From JARFUG01 sp050485365 (GTDB lineage: Bacteria > Desulfobacterota > Desulfuromonadia > Desulfuromonadales > JACZKF01): a stretch of DNA of 64,000 bases. The position numbers were made by a program, and so were the translations under genes. The first letter of the stretch is position 1. Every line of letters begins with the position of its first letter. This document shows positions 24,724 through 32,048 of the stretch, piece after piece. The notes beneath the pieces are model-generated. The model was not told the DNA's origin and made no database searches. It saw only the letters and a list, made by a program, of their open reading frames with translations. The DNA lies in NCBI GenBank assembly GCA_050485365.1, contig JBJHBH010000001.1, positions 60,171 through 124,170 of the forward strand, read 5' to 3'.

Positions 24724-25140
24724 ATGATCCGGCTGACTTCGGCAAGACAAGCTCTTGAATTGCGGGGGACCATCCCCGAGCTTGCCGTGCTGCGCATGGT
24801 GCAGTTTGAGGGGGAGGACAATGCCTACGACCCAAGCATCCACGGCCACATTCTGGTGATTCAAAAAGGAGATGACATAAGCAAAATCCCCGAGTGCGGT
24901 CCCGAGGGTCTCCTCGATGTGATCGATAACGAGTGGGGGTGCTACGAGTACGTGGAGGCGTTCAAGGAGAGCGGCCGGAAGGTTTACGAAATGGTCATCG
25001 CTCTCGACAACGACCGAACCTTGGCGGTGATTATTCCCGATGAGCCATGGCTCGATCGTAGGCTTCAGTGCGTCTTGGAGACAGAGACTGGAGGAAATTT
25101 TGCCACTCTCCCACCACTCCCCCTCCCGAGAAGCTGCTGA
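24724..25140 (+). CDS. Conserved 138 aa mobile-element protein (right copy)
   Basis: Counterpart of the 133 aa protein at 4482-4883, about 55% identical. Both begin MIRLTS and share LRGT-PELA-LRM, YDP-HG-I and DNDRTLAVIIP-type segments. AAGGAGG lies 7 nt upstream of the ATG. The C-terminus is longer and divergent (NFATLPPLPLPRSC), which may reflect loss of the original end. In the left block DUF2787 follows; here the 416 bases to the integrase contain no gene. Confidence 0.72.
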   Translation: MIRLTSARQALELRGTIPELAVLRMVQFEGEDNAYDPSIHGHILVIQKGDDISKIPECGPEGLLDVIDNEWGCYEYVEAFKESGRKVYEMVIALDNDRTLAVIIPDEPWLDRRLQCVLETETGGNFATLPPLPLPRSC

Positions 25141-25424
25141 GAGCCCCGGGAGCCATTTGCCTGTCTTGCCCCTTTGCTCTCGGCAGGCGCTCTGGGTGAA
25201 GCGGCGGTCGGAGTCTCAGGGAGGCCAGTTACACACAACCACTGAGAAGGCACCTAGATGGTCGTACGCGCCTGCTCAACCGAAGGGGCGCGCAGATGCT
25301 CTGCCGCCCTTGTCGCGAGGGCTCACACTATTCTTCCTCCCCCATCAGGGGACGAATTGCCCCGATCGACCCTCCAAATCCGCCGTCGTCTACCGGAGGG
25401 TCACCGGAACTTTTTCAAAAATTT

Positions 25425-25440
25425 GAACATAACATTGTGG
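25425..25440 (+). promoter_or_regulatory. Conserved motif upstream of right integrase, in a gene-free stretch
   Basis: GAACATAACATTGTGG, 117 bp before the integrase ATG, one mismatch to the left integrase copy. It is preceded by TTCAAAAATTTGAA (palindromic) and an ACCGGAAC word comparable to the GGACCGGAG before the left integrase. The remainder of 25141-25556 holds only a short hairpin (25450-25468, CTTCGGAC arms). Confidence 0.45.
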
Positions 25441-25556
25441 GACATGGGCCTTCGGACGCAGTCCGAAGAATTCAATAGAAGATGCGCTGGAAAACCGGCC
25501 TCAACGAGGCCACCCGTCCCATGGGAGCCAGCATGGACTATGGAGGACGAAAGACC

Positions 25557-26762
25557 ATGAGATTGGGACTAAGAAAGCAAAGGGTATGTCGGAAGTTTCC
25601 GTTCACGAAGCGAGGGATCGAGACACTGCCTCCTCATGACCCTGAGGCTCGCAGCCATGGTACAGAGTACAGCGACGCCGAGTGCATCGGTTTGCGGCTG
25701 ATCGTCGGACCAACGGGACGTAAGCACTTCTTGCATCGCTACACCTGCAACGGTCGAGCACGGTCCATGGCCCTTGGCGAATGGCCTGCCGTGAGCCACC
25801 AGGATGCCCGTCAGCGAGTCAACGAGAACAAGGCGATGTTGGTCCGGGATTTGGACCCCGCCGACGAGCGCAACAAACAGCGGGCCGTGCCGACCTTCGC
25901 CGAGTTCGCCCTGGAGCAGTATCTCCCGCACGCACGCCAGCGGAAGAAAACCCACCAGGAGGACCAGTGGAAGATCGAGCGGGCGCTGATCCCTGCTCTC
26001 GGCAAACTGAAGCTGAACGCCATCACCACCAATGACATCCGCATTCTCCACGCACGGGAGAAGGAGCGCACCTCGGGAGTAACCGCCAACCACCTGCTTC
26101 GCCTTCTCGGCCGGATGCTCAATCTTGCCTGCTCCTGGGGGTTGCTGGAGAAGAACCCCGCCAGCGGAGTTGAGAAATTCCCGGAGTCCAAGCGAGAGCG
26201 GTACTTGAACCCCAGTGAGTTGAAGCGTTTCGTCGGTGCTCTCGACCAGATGGAGGACACCCCGGCATTCGATGCGATTCGGCTTCTGTTGTACACCGGG
26301 GCGAGGCGTGAGGAGATCCTCTCTCTGCGGTGGGAGAATGTAAGTTTTGAGGAGGGGACCTTCTTCCTCCCCGCGCCGAAGAACAAGCGGCCGGACACCA
26401 AGCGAATGAACTACATGACCAGGCCGATCTTCGAGAAGCTGTGGCAGCAGCGGGCAGCGGAGGGAGGGGAGAGTCCTTACGTGTTTCCCGCCCGCGCTGG
26501 AGCGAAGAAGGGCTATCTCTACGACTTGCGTAAGCCCTTCGAGAAGGTGCTGGAGGTTGCGGGCATCGAAAGCTTCCGCATCCACGACATGCGCCACACC
26601 TTCGCCAGCTATGCAGCGCGGGTGTCGAACCTGCAGGTAGTGGGCAAGCTCCTGAATCACAGGGATTTGGCCAGCACACAGAGGTACGCCCACATGATGG
26701 ATGACACGCTTCAGGCAGCCAGCGACGCCGCTGCCCGAGAGATGGAGAAGGCCTGCGCTTAG
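25557..26762 (+). CDS. Tyrosine recombinase / integrase of the 20 kb element
   Basis: 401 residues. The ATG at 25557 is preceded by GGAGG 9-11 nt upstream. The N-terminal arm-binding region is of the DUF4102 type, then comes a core-binding domain and the catalytic domain: Arg in TGARREEI, HDMRH, LLNHRD (the second His motif) and the Tyr in TQRYAH. It should recombine the element at the tRNA-Pro site whose repeats bound it. The gene is about 2 kb from the right repeat. It is followed by a strong hairpin (26771-26801). Confidence 0.95.
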   Translation: MRLGLRKQRVCRKFPFTKRGIETLPPHDPEARSHGTEYSDAECIGLRLIVGPTGRKHFLHRYTCNGRARSMALGEWPAVSHQDARQRVNENKAMLVRDLDPADERNKQRAVPTFAEFALEQYLPHARQRKKTHQEDQWKIERALIPALGKLKLNAITTNDIRILHAREKERTSGVTANHLLRLLGRMLNLACSWGLLEKNPASGVEKFPESKRERYLNPSELKRFVGALDQMEDTPAFDAIRLLLYTGARREEILSLRWENVSFEEGTFFLPAPKNKRPDTKRMNYMTRPIFEKLWQQRAAEGGESPYVFPARAGAKKGYLYDLRKPFEKVLEVAGIESFRIHDMRHTFASYAARVSNLQVVGKLLNHRDLASTQRYAHMMDDTLQAASDAAAREMEKACA

Positions 26763-26770
26763 GTCAATGC

Positions 26771-26801
26771 GAAGCCCCCCTTCCCCAAGGAGGGGGGCTT
26801 C
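26771..26801 (+). terminator. Terminator after integrase
   Basis: A 13-14 bp stem (GAAGCCCCCCTTCC with one bulged base) with a four-base loop lies nine bases past the stop codon. No T-run follows. Confidence 0.6.
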
Positions 26802-26883
26802 GGACTACTGAGGAGCTGAGCTGGGGAATGGTGGCATAGAGATCCGGTGCAAGAAGAGCATCAGCCAACTTGTGCCGACTTCC

Positions 26884-27102
26884 TTACTTGAGGGTCAGGT
26901 ATCCAGTTCGGATGGCGAACTCCAGAGCCTGAGGAAGTGCCTCAATCGGGATCTCACCCCCGCGAGCGGCCCTACCAGTTTTGTCGAACCAGGTGTACTT
27001 GAATGATTTTTGGGTGTTGCTTCCATTGTCCCAGGAGGCAATACCCACTCGAAGTTCGCAACTGGAATCAACTCGCGCCGGTTCGCTGTGTGATACTCGC
27101 AT
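26884..27102 (-). CDS. Small 72 aa protein of unknown function
   Basis: AAGGAG lies 8 nt before the ATG at 27102. Sequence features are SWDNGSNTQKSFKYTWFD and RGGEIPIEALPQALEFAIR. The second resembles the strand-then-helix end of small PC4-like or coactivator-type proteins, but I do not claim a family. It lies between the integrase and the BstA-like gene and reads the same way as the latter. The 362 bases upstream contain hairpins only. Confidence 0.6.
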   Translation of the reverse strand: MRVSHSEPARVDSSCELRVGIASWDNGSNTQKSFKYTWFDKTGRAARGGEIPIEALPQALEFAIRTGYLTLK

Positions 27103-27332
27103 AAAATGTCTCCTTCTTGGGGGAGGGTGTGTCTGTGTCTATATGTATAGCACTGCAATAGACAGTGTCAAGAGAAGACATGAGTCGCTTTGCAGGGCAA
27201 GTCAGAAAATTTAGCAATATTTCAGTTAGTTGAAAGTTAGATAAGGTAGTGTGGCCCCTGGTAAACTCATCGCAGTGTGAGCGTTTAGGTGCTTGTTTGG
27301 CTCCGGGAGGCAGGTGCTCCCTCGAACGAAAT

Positions 27333-27362
27333 GGTTCCTTTCCCCCAGAGGGGAAAGGAACC
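27333..27362. repeat. Strong hairpin in a 362 bp gene-free region
   Basis: A perfect 13 bp stem (GGTTCCTTTCCCC and complement, loop CAGA), with a smaller GGGAG/CTCCC hairpin just before it (27305-27319). No gene with a ribosome binding site is seen in 27103-27464. A small RNA or a recombination site are both possible. Confidence 0.5.
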
Positions 27363-27431
27363 AGAGAATCAGGTCTGAACGCTGCTAATCTGCCGGAAAC
27401 CGCATCACAGGAAGGGCGGATCAGAGGAAAA

Positions 27432-27457
27432 AAGCCGCCAGAGAGTTCCGGCGGCTT
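27432..27457 (-). terminator. Terminator of BstA-like gene
   Basis: The stem AAGCCGCC/GGCGGCTT is followed on the minus strand by TTTTTTCC, seven bases after the stop codon of the gene. Confidence 0.8.
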
Positions 27458-27464
27458 GGGGGTG

Positions 27465-28532
27465 TCAGTCTTTTTCGACGTATGCAGCGATAGCAAGCTG
27501 AGCAAAGGATACTGGCAAATCATTTTGTTTGACTTTGTTTTCGAGGTAATTACGGAGCTTTCCTTCCCCGATATAGACTTCTCGGAGCCACCGCCGAAAT
27601 TCACCCAAAGCGGTTTCAGGATAGCACCATGGTTCCTGCGGATTTGATTCCGCTTGGGGAAAATACTTCGGGTAATTATGTTCGTACTTGATTCTTTCTC
27701 CGTACTTGTTTTGCAGGCCTTTAGCTGTCCAATGTTTTGCCCATGCAATTCCAACGCTGATGTCCGGTACAAATTTGCTGTCGATGTGCAAACCCGCCTG
27801 TCCCAAGGTAACGATCATATCTGCCATTTCCTTGAAAATTCCGAAGTAACCCTTTGGGACAGAATTGTAGGTGAGGGAAAGCCGATCGTGGAATTGCCGC
27901 CATGCATCTGGCACGGTATTTGACGGGTCGTACCCGACCTGAGTATAGATAAAATCTCTGAGTGCCTTGCCTGCAAGAAGGCGATAATTCTTTTTTGCTT
28001 GCTCCTTGACATTCGAACCTGCATCAAATGCATAATATTCGAGAACAGCCAAGCACACCATATCCGGGTAGGCAAAAAAGACTCCGCTGCGCTGTGTGAT
28101 TGCGATGTACGGCGCATCGACTTCGAGGCTGTGTGAGTCGAGAATCTCTTTGATCTTTACGATTCGCGGCGTATCATTAGTTTCTTCCCACTCCGATGCG
28201 ATGCTTTGAATCTGGCGATGGGTTACCCCGCATAGCCGAGCCAATCCGCGGCCAGTGAGAAAAGCCGTCCCGTCCGACAGGACCCCCATCCCGATTCCGT
28301 CAATTTCGACCTGCCTTTGAATGCCGAGATCCAGCATTCCCTGTGCCCCGGCGCTAGTTGCGGGCATAACAGCAACTAAGTCCTTGGATTTTCCTGCCTT
28401 TTTCATGGCTCCCTCCGCGTGTTTTTGCCATCTCGTTTCCGCCGCCTTTTTCGCTATTTCGCTTTTTTCTTCTGCTGTTAGCTTCTTGGCGCGGGCTATT
28501 CCACCTTTTGATCTTCCAGGGACCCTACTCAT
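27465..28532 (-). CDS. Phage-type protein, possible BstA-like abortive infection protein
   Basis: 355 residues; the ATG at 28532 has AGGAG about 8 nt upstream. The N-terminus has the motif KGGIARAKKLTAEEKSEIAK followed by KAAETRW, common in phage and island proteins. Residues about 75-200 look like a KilA-N-type DNA-binding region (LTGRGLARLCGVTHRQIQ...). The C-terminal half (PKGYFGIFKEMADMI, ISVGIAWAKHW, YGERIKYEHNYPKYFPQA, SNPQEPWCYPETALGEF) recalls the BstA family, prophage proteins that stop infection by other phages. That match is from memory and not certain. Upstream is an array of repeated sites (28553-28615). A P63C-type phage protein is an alternative. Confidence 0.55.
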   Translation of the reverse strand: MSRVPGRSKGGIARAKKLTAEEKSEIAKKAAETRWQKHAEGAMKKAGKSKDLVAVMPATSAGAQGMLDLGIQRQVEIDGIGMGVLSDGTAFLTGRGLARLCGVTHRQIQSIASEWEETNDTPRIVKIKEILDSHSLEVDAPYIAITQRSGVFFAYPDMVCLAVLEYYAFDAGSNVKEQAKKNYRLLAGKALRDFIYTQVGYDPSNTVPDAWRQFHDRLSLTYNSVPKGYFGIFKEMADMIVTLGQAGLHIDSKFVPDISVGIAWAKHWTAKGLQNKYGERIKYEHNYPKYFPQAESNPQEPWCYPETALGEFRRWLREVYIGEGKLRNYLENKVKQNDLPVSFAQLAIAAYVEKD

Positions 28533-28552
28533 ACGAACTCCTTTTTCTTTGC

Positions 28553-28615
28553 ATGCTTGCAACATTGCCCCATTGCAGGCATGAAATGCAAGCATTCTTC
28601 TCCCGGATGCTTGCA
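28553..28615. promoter_or_regulatory. Operator-like array of ATGCTTGCA sites upstream of the BstA-like gene
   Basis: ATGCTTGCA occurs at 28553-28561 and 28607-28615 on the plus strand and at 28587-28595 on the minus strand; a one-mismatch minus copy is at 28574-28582. They form two inverted pairs with 11-12 base spacers, 21-83 bp before the start codon. The layout suggests binding by a dimeric regulator, perhaps autoregulation by the KilA-N-like domain. The rest of 28533-28788 has no gene; a G/A-rich run (28730-28760) lies just before the terminator. Confidence 0.6.
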
Positions 28616-28788
28616 TTTGTCTTTCTGCTAAGGAGAACCGACGGTGAGTACCCGAAAAGAGTGGAGCAAAGAGGGATGCGGAATTCCGAGGTTGCAATAG
28701 GGATCTCAGGCGAAAGCCGGAGATGCGCCGGAGGAGGAGGCGGAGGCGGGGGGGGTGGGGTCTAGCGTGGCGAAAAGAAAAGGAAAAA

Positions 28789-28811
28789 GGCCGCGTGTGC
28801 GGCCTTTTTTT
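28789..28811. terminator. Bidirectional terminator at the right end of the element
   Basis: The stem GGCCGC/GCGGCC with loop GTGT is flanked by A5 on one side and T7 on the other. It lies four bases inside the right attachment repeat, placed to stop transcription from the displaced tRNA promoter before it enters the element. Confidence 0.85.
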
Positions 28812-28815
28812 CTGA

Positions 28816-28860
28816 TCCCGAAGCAGGTGCGCTACCAGGCTGCGCTACGCCCCGACGTGT
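28816..28860. repeat. Right attachment repeat: displaced 5-prime half of tRNA-Pro
   Basis: Identical to 8381-8425. On the minus strand it is the tRNA from its 5-prime end through the anticodon loop; then the match stops and element sequence follows. It cannot make a working tRNA. Confidence 0.92.
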
Positions 28861-28883
28861 TTCTTCCCGTTGAACAGAGGGGA

Positions 28884-28912
28884 TTTCTAGCACAGGGGGA
28901 GGGAAAAAGCAA
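28884..28912 (-). promoter_or_regulatory. Displaced tRNA-Pro promoter
   Basis: TTGCTT, 17 bases, TAGAAA: the same boxes and spacing as the promoter of the intact tRNA. If active it would make an RNA of roughly 90 nt containing the tRNA 5-prime half and ending at 28789. No gene is visible in 28861-29045. Confidence 0.5.
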
Positions 28913-29045
28913 GGGCGAAGATGGGCAGGGGAGGAGTATACAGGATCGGCGAGCGAGCCGGCTGGAATCCCTCGCCGCAGAAGGTAAAATATGAGAAAGA
29001 AGAATGCTTTCCGCTCGGGCGAGCCGAGCCAGACAGGGAGGGTCC

Positions 29046-29225
29046 ATGATTGAGTTGAATCTTTCCGAACAAGACAAGAAGATCCTGATCGAGACGCTGC
29101 AGTCCGACGTTAACGATCTGGCCTATGAAATCGGCAACACCGATCTGCAGTCGTACCGCGATCGGCTCAAGGAGCGTCGGCGGGTTTTGGGGGCGGTGAT
29201 CGAGACTCTCGAACGAAGCCATTAG
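29046..29225 (+). CDS. Small 59 aa helical protein
   Basis: GGAGGG lies just before the ATG at 29046. The protein (MIELNLSEQDKKILIETLQS..., YRDRLKERRRVLGAVIETLE) is a predicted pair of amphipathic helices. It is the first gene of the chromosomal part to the right of the element. Function unknown. GC-rich third positions like the core genes. Confidence 0.65.
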   Translation: MIELNLSEQDKKILIETLQSDVNDLAYEIGNTDLQSYRDRLKERRRVLGAVIETLERSH

Positions 29226-29391
29226 ATTTTCCTGTGGCGGTGACCCCGCAATTGCGCTAAAAAAGGAGCGCGACCCGCTCACGCGTCGCAAAATGTCGGC
29301 ATGCTCGGCTGGGGGATGGAATCCCCTCGGGTGTCGATCTTTTGCGTTTTTCATTTGATAGTCCGATACCATCTGTAGGAGCAATCCATCC

Positions 29392-30483
29392 ATGTCCAGC
29401 ACCTTCGGCACGTTGTTCAGGGTCACCACCTTTGGAGAATCGCACTGCACGGGGGTCGGCGCGGTCGTCGACGGCTGTCCGCCGGGGATGGCGCTGAGCG
29501 AGGAAGATATCCAGCGCCAACTCGACCGGCGGCGCCCCGGGCAGAGCAAGATGGCGACCGAGCGCCAGGAGGCCGACCGGGTCTCCATCGTCTCGGGGGT
29601 GGAGCTCGGCCGAACTCTCGGCACGCCGATCGCTCTCGTGGTGCCCAACAAGGACCAGCGCCCCGGCGATTACGGCGAGATGGCCAAGGTGCCCCGCCCC
29701 TCTCACGCCGATTACACCTACGAGATGAAGTACGGAGTGCGCGCGTCGAGCGGAGGGGGGCGCGCCAGCGCCCGCGAGACGATCGGGCGGGTGGCCGCCG
29801 GCGCCATCGCCGAGAAGTACCTGAAGGAGGCGTTCGGCGTCGAGATCGTCGCCTGGGTGAGCGCCGTCGGGTCGGTCGATTGCCCGGAGATCGATCTCGA
29901 GAGGATCACTCGGGACGAGGTCGACGCCACCGTCGTGCGCTGCCCCGACGCGGCGGCCGCGGCGGCCATGGAGGCCGAAGTCCTTCGGGCGCGCGGCGAC
30001 AGGGACTCGGTGGGCGGGGTTGTCTCCTGCGTCTGCCGCAACGTGCCGGCGGGATTGGGGGAGCCGGTCTTCGACAAGCTCGAAGCGAAGCTCGCCCAGG
30101 CGATGCTCTCGCTGCCGGCCGCCAAGGGATTCGAGATCGGCTCGGGGTTTTCCGGCGCCCGGATGCGCGGCTCGGCGCACAACGACCCGTTCGTGAAAAA
30201 GGGCGATCGCCTCGGCACGCTCACCAATTTCAGCGGCGGGGTGCAGGGAGGGATCAGCAACGGCGAGCCGATCTGGTTCCGCGTCCCCTTCAAGCCGGTG
30301 GCGACCATCGGCCGGGCGCAACGAACCGTCGACATGCAGGGCGAAGAGGTCGTTCTGGAAGCCAAGGGGCGCCACGACCCGTGCGTGGTGCCGCGGGCTG
30401 TCCCGATCGTCGAGGCGATGGCGGCGCTGGTGCTGGTCGATCTGCTGCTGCGTCAGCAGATGCGTCGACCGCTCTCGCTCTGA
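29392..30483 (+). CDS. aroC: Chorismate synthase
   Basis: 363 residues, full length. It converts 5-enolpyruvylshikimate-3-phosphate to chorismate with reduced FMN, the last step of the shikimate pathway. Signatures visible: GESHCTGVGAVVDGCPPG, RRRPGQS, the loop RPSHADYTYEMKYG, SGGGRASARET and the C-terminal GRHDPC. AGGAG lies about 11 nt upstream. The nearest downstream feature is a riboswitch for the next gene, so aroC probably stands alone. Confidence 0.97.
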   Translation: MSSTFGTLFRVTTFGESHCTGVGAVVDGCPPGMALSEEDIQRQLDRRRPGQSKMATERQEADRVSIVSGVELGRTLGTPIALVVPNKDQRPGDYGEMAKVPRPSHADYTYEMKYGVRASSGGGRASARETIGRVAAGAIAEKYLKEAFGVEIVAWVSAVGSVDCPEIDLERITRDEVDATVVRCPDAAAAAAMEAEVLRARGDRDSVGGVVSCVCRNVPAGLGEPVFDKLEAKLAQAMLSLPAAKGFEIGSGFSGARMRGSAHNDPFVKKGDRLGTLTNFSGGVQGGISNGEPIWFRVPFKPVATIGRAQRTVDMQGEEVVLEAKGRHDPCVVPRAVPIVEAMAALVLVDLLLRQQMRRPLSL

Positions 30484-30570
30484 AAGGCTCTCTCCGCTCC
30501 TTTCCACATCCGCTTATGTGTTTTTGCTTGATTCCCCAATGAACCGGCAGTAAAATTCTGCCACCTTCAC

Positions 30571-30643
30571 GATAATGGCAAACCCGGGGCGACCCGGCGA
30601 CGCAAAGCCACGGGTCCCACGCGGACAGCCGGGCCGCCGAAAG
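30571..30643 (+). promoter_or_regulatory. GEMM-I cyclic di-GMP riboswitch
   Basis: The stretch carries the conserved GEMM-I parts in order: AATGGCAAACC, GACGCAAAGCC, the tetraloop-receptor side and GGACAGCCGGGCCGCCGAA. If aligned with the Vc2 aptamer, the base at position 20 is G (T-G-G-C), as in c-di-GMP binders. Geobacter-type GEMM-Ib switches that bind cyclic AMP-GMP have A there. The aptamer is followed by a terminator (30667-30707). AGGATGGG at 30645-30652 can pair with the left arm of that terminator, giving an antiterminator. It controls the histidine kinase gene. Confidence 0.88.
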
Positions 30644-30666
30644 AAGGATGGGGGATCATTCACATC

Positions 30667-30707
30667 AAAGGCGCCCATCCTGTATATACCGGATGGGCGC
30701 CTTTTTT
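30667..30707 (+). terminator. Riboswitch expression-platform terminator
   Basis: A 14 bp perfect stem (AAAGGCGCCCATCC and complement, 10 nt loop) runs into TTTTTT. It stands between the GEMM aptamer and the kinase start, so readthrough should depend on the aptamer. Confidence 0.88.
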
Positions 30708-30768
30708 CATGGGCTCTTTCGCACTCGTGCGCCGTCGGCGCGGGGCGAAGTTGGGTGGTGAGGGGAAA

Positions 30769-31785
30769 ATGGAGATCGCGCTTTCGGCTCTTTCGATCGT
30801 GCTGCAGCTTGCCGCGGCGGTTCTGCTCTTTCGGCTCGTCGCGATCTCCCGACGACGCTTCCCCTGGCTTCTGCTCGCCCTCGCCCTGTCGGCGCGGACT
30901 CTCTATCTGTGCGTCCACCTGTGGCAGAGCCTGGCCGAGGGGAGCGCTCCGAACCTGCTGATCGAAGGGCTCGGGCTCGCCGTTTCGGCCCTCTTCCTGG
31001 CGGGGGTCTGTCTGGTGCGCACCGCGGTCTGCGGCGAAGAGAGGGAGCGGAGCGACATCGACCTGCTGCGCCGGATGCAGGAGGAGAACGAGACGTTTCT
31101 GCACGGCGTCACTCACGATCTGCGCACTCCGCTCACCGTCATTCTCGGACACGCCGAAATGCTGCAGGGGGAGATCGAGCGGGCGCGCCTTGGCGAGCTT
31201 TCGTCGCTGCATGTCGGGGCGATCCAGACCGCGGGGCTTCAGATCGACAGGATGATGGACGACCTGGTCGATCTGGCCCGCCTGGGCGGGGGTGAGATCG
31301 ATCTGCACTGCCGGATGGTCGAGCTGGGCTCTTTCGTGGCCGACTTTCTGGCCCGCTCGGCGCCGGCGCTCGACGTGGGACGCATCGAGGTGCACATCCC
31401 CCCCGACCTCCCCGAGATTTTCGCCGACCCGCGCTACCTGGAGCGCTCACTGGTCAACCTCCTCTCCAACGCCCTCAAATACTCCGAAGCGCCCGCGCCG
31501 GTAACGATCCGGGCCGAGCGGCGCGGCGAGGAGGTGCTCGTTTCGGTCACCGATCGGGGCCGGGGGATCGCACCGGAGGACCAGTGCCACGTCTTCAGCC
31601 GCTTCTACCGGGCGCGAAACGCCGGCAAGAAGCGGGGGCTCGGCCTGGGGCTCTTCATCACCCGCTCCTTCGTCGAGGCGCACGGCGGGCGCATCTGGGT
31701 CCGCAGCGCACCGGGGGAGGGGAGCACCTTCTCGTTCTCGATCCCCATTTTTCAGGTCACCGACACTCGCCGCGACATCGATTGA
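30769..31785 (+). CDS. Sensor histidine kinase under riboswitch control
   Basis: 338 residues; the ATG at 30769 has GAGGGG upstream. Three hydrophobic segments at the N-terminus (about 3-25, 31-50, 62-86) form a short membrane sensor with no large periplasmic domain. HisKA has the phospho-acceptor His116 in THDLRTPL. The HATPase domain has the N box (VNLLSNALKY), G1 (DRGRGI), F (FSRFYRA) and G2 (GLGLGL). No response regulator is next to it. Its expression appears coupled to c-di-GMP level by the upstream riboswitch, and the neighbouring gene makes or degrades c-di-GMP. Confidence 0.93.
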   Translation: MEIALSALSIVLQLAAAVLLFRLVAISRRRFPWLLLALALSARTLYLCVHLWQSLAEGSAPNLLIEGLGLAVSALFLAGVCLVRTAVCGEERERSDIDLLRRMQEENETFLHGVTHDLRTPLTVILGHAEMLQGEIERARLGELSSLHVGAIQTAGLQIDRMMDDLVDLARLGGGEIDLHCRMVELGSFVADFLARSAPALDVGRIEVHIPPDLPEIFADPRYLERSLVNLLSNALKYSEAPAPVTIRAERRGEEVLVSVTDRGRGIAPEDQCHVFSRFYRARNAGKKRGLGLGLFITRSFVEAHGGRIWVRSAPGEGSTFSFSIPIFQVTDTRRDID

Positions 31786-31795
31786 ACGCAAAAAA

Positions 31796-31813
31796 GGGGC
31801 CGCGGACGGCCCC
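31796..31813 (-). terminator. Terminator of the 69 aa gene
   Basis: The stem GGGGCCG/CGGCCCC with a four-base loop is followed on the minus strand by TTTTTT. It lies between convergent genes. Confidence 0.75.
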
Positions 31814-31838
31814 TTCGCTCTTCACCCTAAACTTTGCG

Positions 31839-32048
31839 TTACTGCAGCCGCTTCTGAAGAAGCTCCTTCCCTTTTTCCACCAGCTTGTTGTTCTCTTCTC
31901 TGACTTTGCTGAAAAACTGGGCCGACTCCGAATCCCCGTCACTCTGGGCGTCCTGCTCGTATTGCATGCAGGTCTCGGCGGCCTGGGCCGCGTGGTAGAG
32001 GACGCTGATGAGGTCGTAATCCTTGTTTTTGAGAATTTCTTTTTGCAT
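31839..32048 (-). CDS. Small 69 aa helical protein
   Basis: The ATG at 32048 follows GGAGGAG. The sequence (MQKEILKNKDYDLISVLYHA, then repeated acidic and basic helix) is predicted all-helical with heptad character near the C-terminus (SKVREENNKLVEKGKELLQ). No known family is recognised; small proteins of this kind occur in Desulfuromonadales. It faces the kinase and diverges from the GGDEF/EAL gene. Confidence 0.7.
   Translation of the reverse strand: MQKEILKNKDYDLISVLYHAAQAAETCMQYEQDAQSDGDSESAQFFSKVREENNKLVEKGKELLQKRLQ

Larger units (their letters stand above)
8381..28860. mobile_element. 20.4 kb integrative element in tRNA-Pro carrying defence genes
   Basis: The boundaries are the two 45 bp direct repeats derived from tRNA-Pro. 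The element has one tyrosine integrase (25557-26762), a replication module (Prim-Pol-like and DUF3987 proteins), an accessory block (114 aa, YkvA, RadC-like, 138 aa), a seven-gene restriction/defence operon and a possible BstA-like protein. There are no conjugation, capsid or portal genes, so it would need help to move. It resembles integrative mobilisable elements or phage satellites more than a prophage. Base composition is lower in GC than the chromosome to the right, especially at 19.3-23.3 kb. Confidence 0.85.

Noticed and set aside
25569..26693. 374-codon frame opposite the right integrase
   Set aside because: Antisense to a gene with all catalytic recombinase motifs.
27068..27772. 234-codon minus-strand frame between the 72 aa gene and the BstA-like gene
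   Set aside because: It runs through the terminator and overlaps the end of the BstA-like gene out of frame; composition is that of non-coding DNA.
28730..28760. G-quadruplex regulatory element
   Set aside because: The run is G/A-rich, but its position next to the terminator and lack of regular G-tract spacing give no clear support.
8381..28860. Prophage
   Set aside because: No terminase, portal, capsid, tail or lysis genes are seen; only integrase, replication and defence genes.
30571..30643. Cyclic AMP-GMP (GEMM-Ib) riboswitch
   Set aside because: By eye the base at the discriminating position aligns as G, as in c-di-GMP aptamers; kept as an alternative to test.
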